Of a stretch of 64,000 nucleotides of DNA, positions 61,507 to 64,000 are shown piece by piece. Position 1 is the stretch's first letter. Every line of letters begins with the position of its first letter. The position numbers were made by a program, and so were the translations under genes. A model generated the notes under the pieces. It saw only the letters and a list, made by a program, of their open reading frames with translations, was not told where the DNA came from and made no database searches. The stretch is from an uncultured Schumannella sp. (lineage in GTDB: Bacteria; Actinomycetota; Actinomycetes; Actinomycetales; Microbacteriaceae), in NCBI RefSeq assembly GCF_905479755.1, contig NZ_CAJQNT010000003.1, forward strand, positions 163,400 through 227,399. Reading direction: 5' to 3'.

Positions 61507-62721
61507 CTAGCCCAGACGCGCCTTCAGGTTCTCGTCGAGCGTCGCGAGGAAATCCTCGGTCGTCTGCCACTCCTGGTCGGGGCCGACCAGCAGCGCGAGG
61601 TCCTTCGTCATCTTGCCGCTCTCGACCGTCGTGATGACGACATCCTCGAGGGTCTCGGCGAAGGTGATGAGCGCCTGGTTGCCGTCGAGCTTGCCGCGGT
61701 GCATGAGCCCGCGAGTCCACGCGAAGATCGACGCGATCGGGTTCGTCGAGGTGGGCTTGCCCTGCTGGTGCTGGCGGTAGTGGCGCGTCACCGTGCCGTG
61801 CGCCGCCTCCGCCTCGACGATCTTGCCGTCGGGCGTGGTGAGCACGCTCGTCATGAGGCCGAGCGAGCCGAAGCCCTGCGCGACGGTGTCGGACTGCACG
61901 TCGCCGTCGTAGTTTTTGCACGCCCAGACGTAGCCGCCCTCCCACTTCATGGCCGAGGCGACCATGTCGTCGATGAGACGGTGCTCGTAGGTGATGCCGG
62001 CGGCCTCGAACTGCTCCTTGAACTCGGCGTCGTAGATCTCCTGGAAGATGTCCTTGAAGCGGCCGTCGTAGGCCTTCAGGATCGTGTTCTTCGTCGAGAG
62101 GTACACCGGGTACTTGCGGGCCAGGCCGTAGTTGAGTGAGGCGCGCGCGAAGTCGCGGATCGACGCATCCTGGTTGTACTGCACCTGGGCGATGCCGTCA
62201 TCGGGCGCGTCGTAGACCTCGAACTTCATCGGCTCGGAGCCGTCCTCCGGCGTGAACTCGACCGTGAGCTTGCCCTTGCCCTTGAACACGAAGTCGGTGG
62301 CGCGGTACTGGTCTCCGAAGGCGTGACGACCGATGATGATCGGCTTGTTCCACCCGGGAACCAGTCGCGGGATGTTCGAGATGATGATCGGCTCGCGGAA
62401 GATCACGCCGCCGAGGATGTTGCGGATGGTGCCGTTCGGCGACTTCCACATCTGCTTCAGGCCGAACTCCTTCACCCGGGCCTCGTCGGGGGTGATGGTG
62501 GCGCATTTGACGCCGACGCCGACCTTCTTGATGGCTTCGGCGGCGTCGATGGTCACCTGGTCATTGGTCTCATCGCGGTATTCCATGCCCAGATCGAAAT
62601 AGAGCAGTTCGACATCCAGGAACGGGTTGATCAGCTTGTCCTTGATGTACTGCCAGATGATCCGGGTCATCTCGTCGCCATCGAGCTCGACGACGGGGTT
62701 GGATACCTTGATTTTTGCCAT
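61507..62721 (-). CDS. icd: NADP-dependent isocitrate dehydrogenase
   Basis: 404 residues; eukaryote-like homodimeric type ([76 protein letters not shown]). Oxidatively decarboxylates isocitrate to 2-oxoglutarate in the TCA cycle, making NADPH. ATG at 62721 behind GAGGG. An extended -10-like TGCTATAGC lies about 65 bp upstream (minus strand, 62781-62789). Confidence 0.95.
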   Translation of the reverse strand: MAKIKVSNPVVELDGDEMTRIIWQYIKDKLINPFLDVELLYFDLGMEYRDETNDQVTIDAAEAIKKVGVGVKCATITPDEARVKEFGLKQMWKSPNGTIRNILGGVIFREPIIISNIPRLVPGWNKPIIIGRHAFGDQYRATDFVFKGKGKLTVEFTPEDGSEPMKFEVYDAPDDGIAQVQYNQDASIRDFARASLNYGLARKYPVYLSTKNTILKAYDGRFKDIFQEIYDAEFKEQFEAAGITYEHRLIDDMVASAMKWEGGYVWACKNYDGDVQSDTVAQGFGSLGLMTSVLTTPDGKIVEAEAAHGTVTRHYRQHQQGKPTSTNPIASIFAWTRGLMHRGKLDGNQALITFAETLEDVVITTVESGKMTKDLALLVGPDQEWQTTEDFLATLDENLKARLG

Positions 62722-62845
62722 GACGGGGAGGCCCTCTTGGGAACGGCGCGCTTTTGACGGCGGGGGTGGAATACGCCTGCGCTATAGCACCGCCCGGGGA
62801 CGGGCGGAAGCGCACCGGTTATGCACTTTCAGCCCATCTTTTCAC

Positions 62846-62875
62846 CGAGAACCGCCATTCTGACGGCGGCTCTCG
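62846..62875. terminator. Hairpin between icd and the terminal gene
   Basis: CGAGA-A-CCGCC pairs with GGCGG-C-TCTCG (one mismatch, eight-base loop). Position fits the end of the gene reading in from the right, but no T-run is present. Confidence 0.35.
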
Positions 62876-62913
62876 CTCCTTGTCCTGGACGGGTTTTCCT
62901 GGCCTGACCCCCT

Positions 62914-64000
62914 CTAGAATGGGACCTGCGTGGCGGTCCCGGCCACGATGTACCAGGTCACGAACAGGCCCGCGATCAGGGCTCCCGGCAGGCTCGACCC
63001 GGTCCGCCGCCAGGTGAAGGTCGCGATCACGGCGACGATCGCCAGGAGCGGCACGAACTGGATCGCGACGATGGTCGAGAGCGGCACGAAACCAGGGTCC
63101 GGGATCGGGTTGAACAGCTTACTGGTCAGTCACAGTGTGCCGTATTGCAGCACCAGCAACACGATGAAACCGAGCGTCAGCGCCAGGATGTTGGTCAGAT
63201 AGAGCGCTCCGCGCGGGGCGCCCATGGTCGAGAAATTCCGATGCAGCACGTGCAGCGCCACCACGAAAAACGCCGTGAACGGAATCAGATAGATCAGGAA
63301 GATGAGGAATTGCTTCGCGCTCATCAATTTGAGTGCGACGATCCAGAATCTGAAGTCGATCTTGAACACGAGGTCGGCGAGCCAGAGCGCGGCGTAGCCG
63401 ACTGCAACCGAGGCCAGCGCGATCACGACGGATTGACTGACGAGACCGGCCCGGCTGGCGCGCTTCGGGGCGAACCACATCAGGGCCAGCGTGATCAGGC
63501 CGTTGATGATGGCCCAGATCAGGATCTGGTTGGTGATGCCCTGTGGCAGGAACGCGCTCGGGGTCACCAAGGTGCCGCCCAGCGCAAAGGCCGGGTAATA
63601 AGTCAGCGCCGGAATGAAGGCAGACAGGATGAACGCCGTGGTCCAGCGCCGGCCGCTCGCAGCCTGATGCGCCGGCATGGTGCCGTCGGCAACCGCCGGC
63701 AGCCGCAGGCGGGAGAACATCGGTGCCTCCAGCAGCCCGTCAAATGTCCCGATCACCAGCGCCACGAAGCCGATCAGCGCGATCAGGGTGCCGATCTCCT
63801 TGCGGAACCAGATCTGGTCGTCGACCGGACGAGGCGTGCCGCCCTTCAACGTCTTGGCGAACCAGTCGAGGCTGTAGCCGATCGCCTCATGCGAGATGTG
63901 CTCGGCCGGATGGGTCATCGCGGGGGTGTACAGCACCCGGGCGGTGCCATTGGCGGGATCGCCATAGACCTTGCCCGGCTCGACCGCGCCTTGCGTCCCG
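62914..64000 (-). pseudogene. 3' part of a membrane-anchored alpha/beta-hydrolase-like gene with an in-frame TGA
   Basis: Reading enters from the right edge. The segment ARVLYTPAMTHPAEHISHEA, then YSLDWFAKTLKGG, looks like the end of an alpha/beta-hydrolase domain, followed by six or more membrane helices (TLIALIGFVALVIGTFDGLL, FLIYLIPFTAFFVVALHVL). The frame stops at TGA (63130-63132) after VLQYGTL, yet continues open and membrane-like for 71 more codons (LTSKLFNPIPDPGFVPLS, LPGALIAGLFVTWYIVAG) to TAG at 62914. So it is either a nonsense mutant or ends early by chance. Codon use (more AAT, GAA, ATT, CAG) differs from the neighbours and looks proteobacterial. Confidence 0.6.

Overview
The window is high-GC DNA with short, often overlapping gene junctions (ATGA/GTGA), many GTG starts and strong AGGAGG-type ribosome binding sites. 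A CIRCE box and an HspR-type HAIR box lie before hsp20. The order MaoC pair / murB / aspC / tRNA-Trp / secE / nusG / rplK / rplA recalls the actinobacterial hadABC-trpT-secE-nusG region. I read it as a chromosomal piece of an actinobacterium, most likely Microbacteriaceae-like; the genus cannot be told.

Layout. 1-2.0 kb: 5' part of ribulokinase (araB) and a LacI-type regulator, each preceded by a variant of the same palindrome. 2.2-4.7 kb: reverse transsulfuration pair (metB-type enzyme, cystathionine beta-synthase). 4.8-8.3 kb: translationally coupled dCache-HAMP-cyclase-like receptor and MscS/cyclic-nucleotide-domain channel, both with degenerate ligand or active-site motifs. 8.4-10.3 kb: ABC exporter. 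10.4-15.1 kb: alpha-glucoside-type ABC importer (aglE/F/G) and a divergent LacI regulator that share two identical operators. 15.1-16.4 kb: rplJ-rplL behind an L10 leader with an attenuator-like hairpin. 16.4-19.8 kb: unknown membrane protein, YqaJ-like nuclease, Pr6Pr protein, quinone oxidoreductase. 19.9-28.0 kb: an inserted sugar-utilisation island (GH13 phosphorylase, ABC importer, ROK regulator, debranching-type glycosidase) bounded by diverged direct repeats that contain pieces of both flanking genes. 28.1-30.4 kb: FAD oxidoreductase, cupin, GNAT. 30.5-34.1 kb: rplA, rplK, a DUF368 transporter with an apparent CTG start, nusG, secE, tRNA-Trp. 34.5-44.3 kb: LAxTG-anchored surface protein, aspC, an ABC-2 transporter with two-component system, ribokinase, murB and two MaoC-fold dehydratases. 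44.4 kb: a 26-residue peptide gene with a C-terminal CxxC, its own promoter and its own hairpin. 44.7-53.5 kb: UPF0014 permease, 5-oxoprolinase pxpABC, folD-glyA, MFS exporter, purU, nagA. 53.6-56.5 kb: flavin electron-transfer module (FMN-binding lipoprotein, ApbE, RnfD-like/ferredoxin-reductase fusion). 56.4-60.6 kb: P1B ATPase and two near-identical hsp20 copies bracketing a small accessory gene pair. 60.7-62.7 kb: NAD(P)-binding protein and isocitrate dehydrogenase. 62.9-64.0 kb: 3' part of a membrane-anchored alpha/beta-hydrolase-like gene with an in-frame TGA and unusual composition.

The most interesting points are the degenerate cyclase/channel pair, the island with ghost gene fragments at both ends, the 26-residue CxxC peptide gene, the flavinylation module, and two gene junctions where the only plausible start is a CTG inside CTGA. 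All family assignments are by eye from motifs; no search was run. Long antisense open frames on the opposite strand of real genes, which high GC produces everywhere here, are left out.
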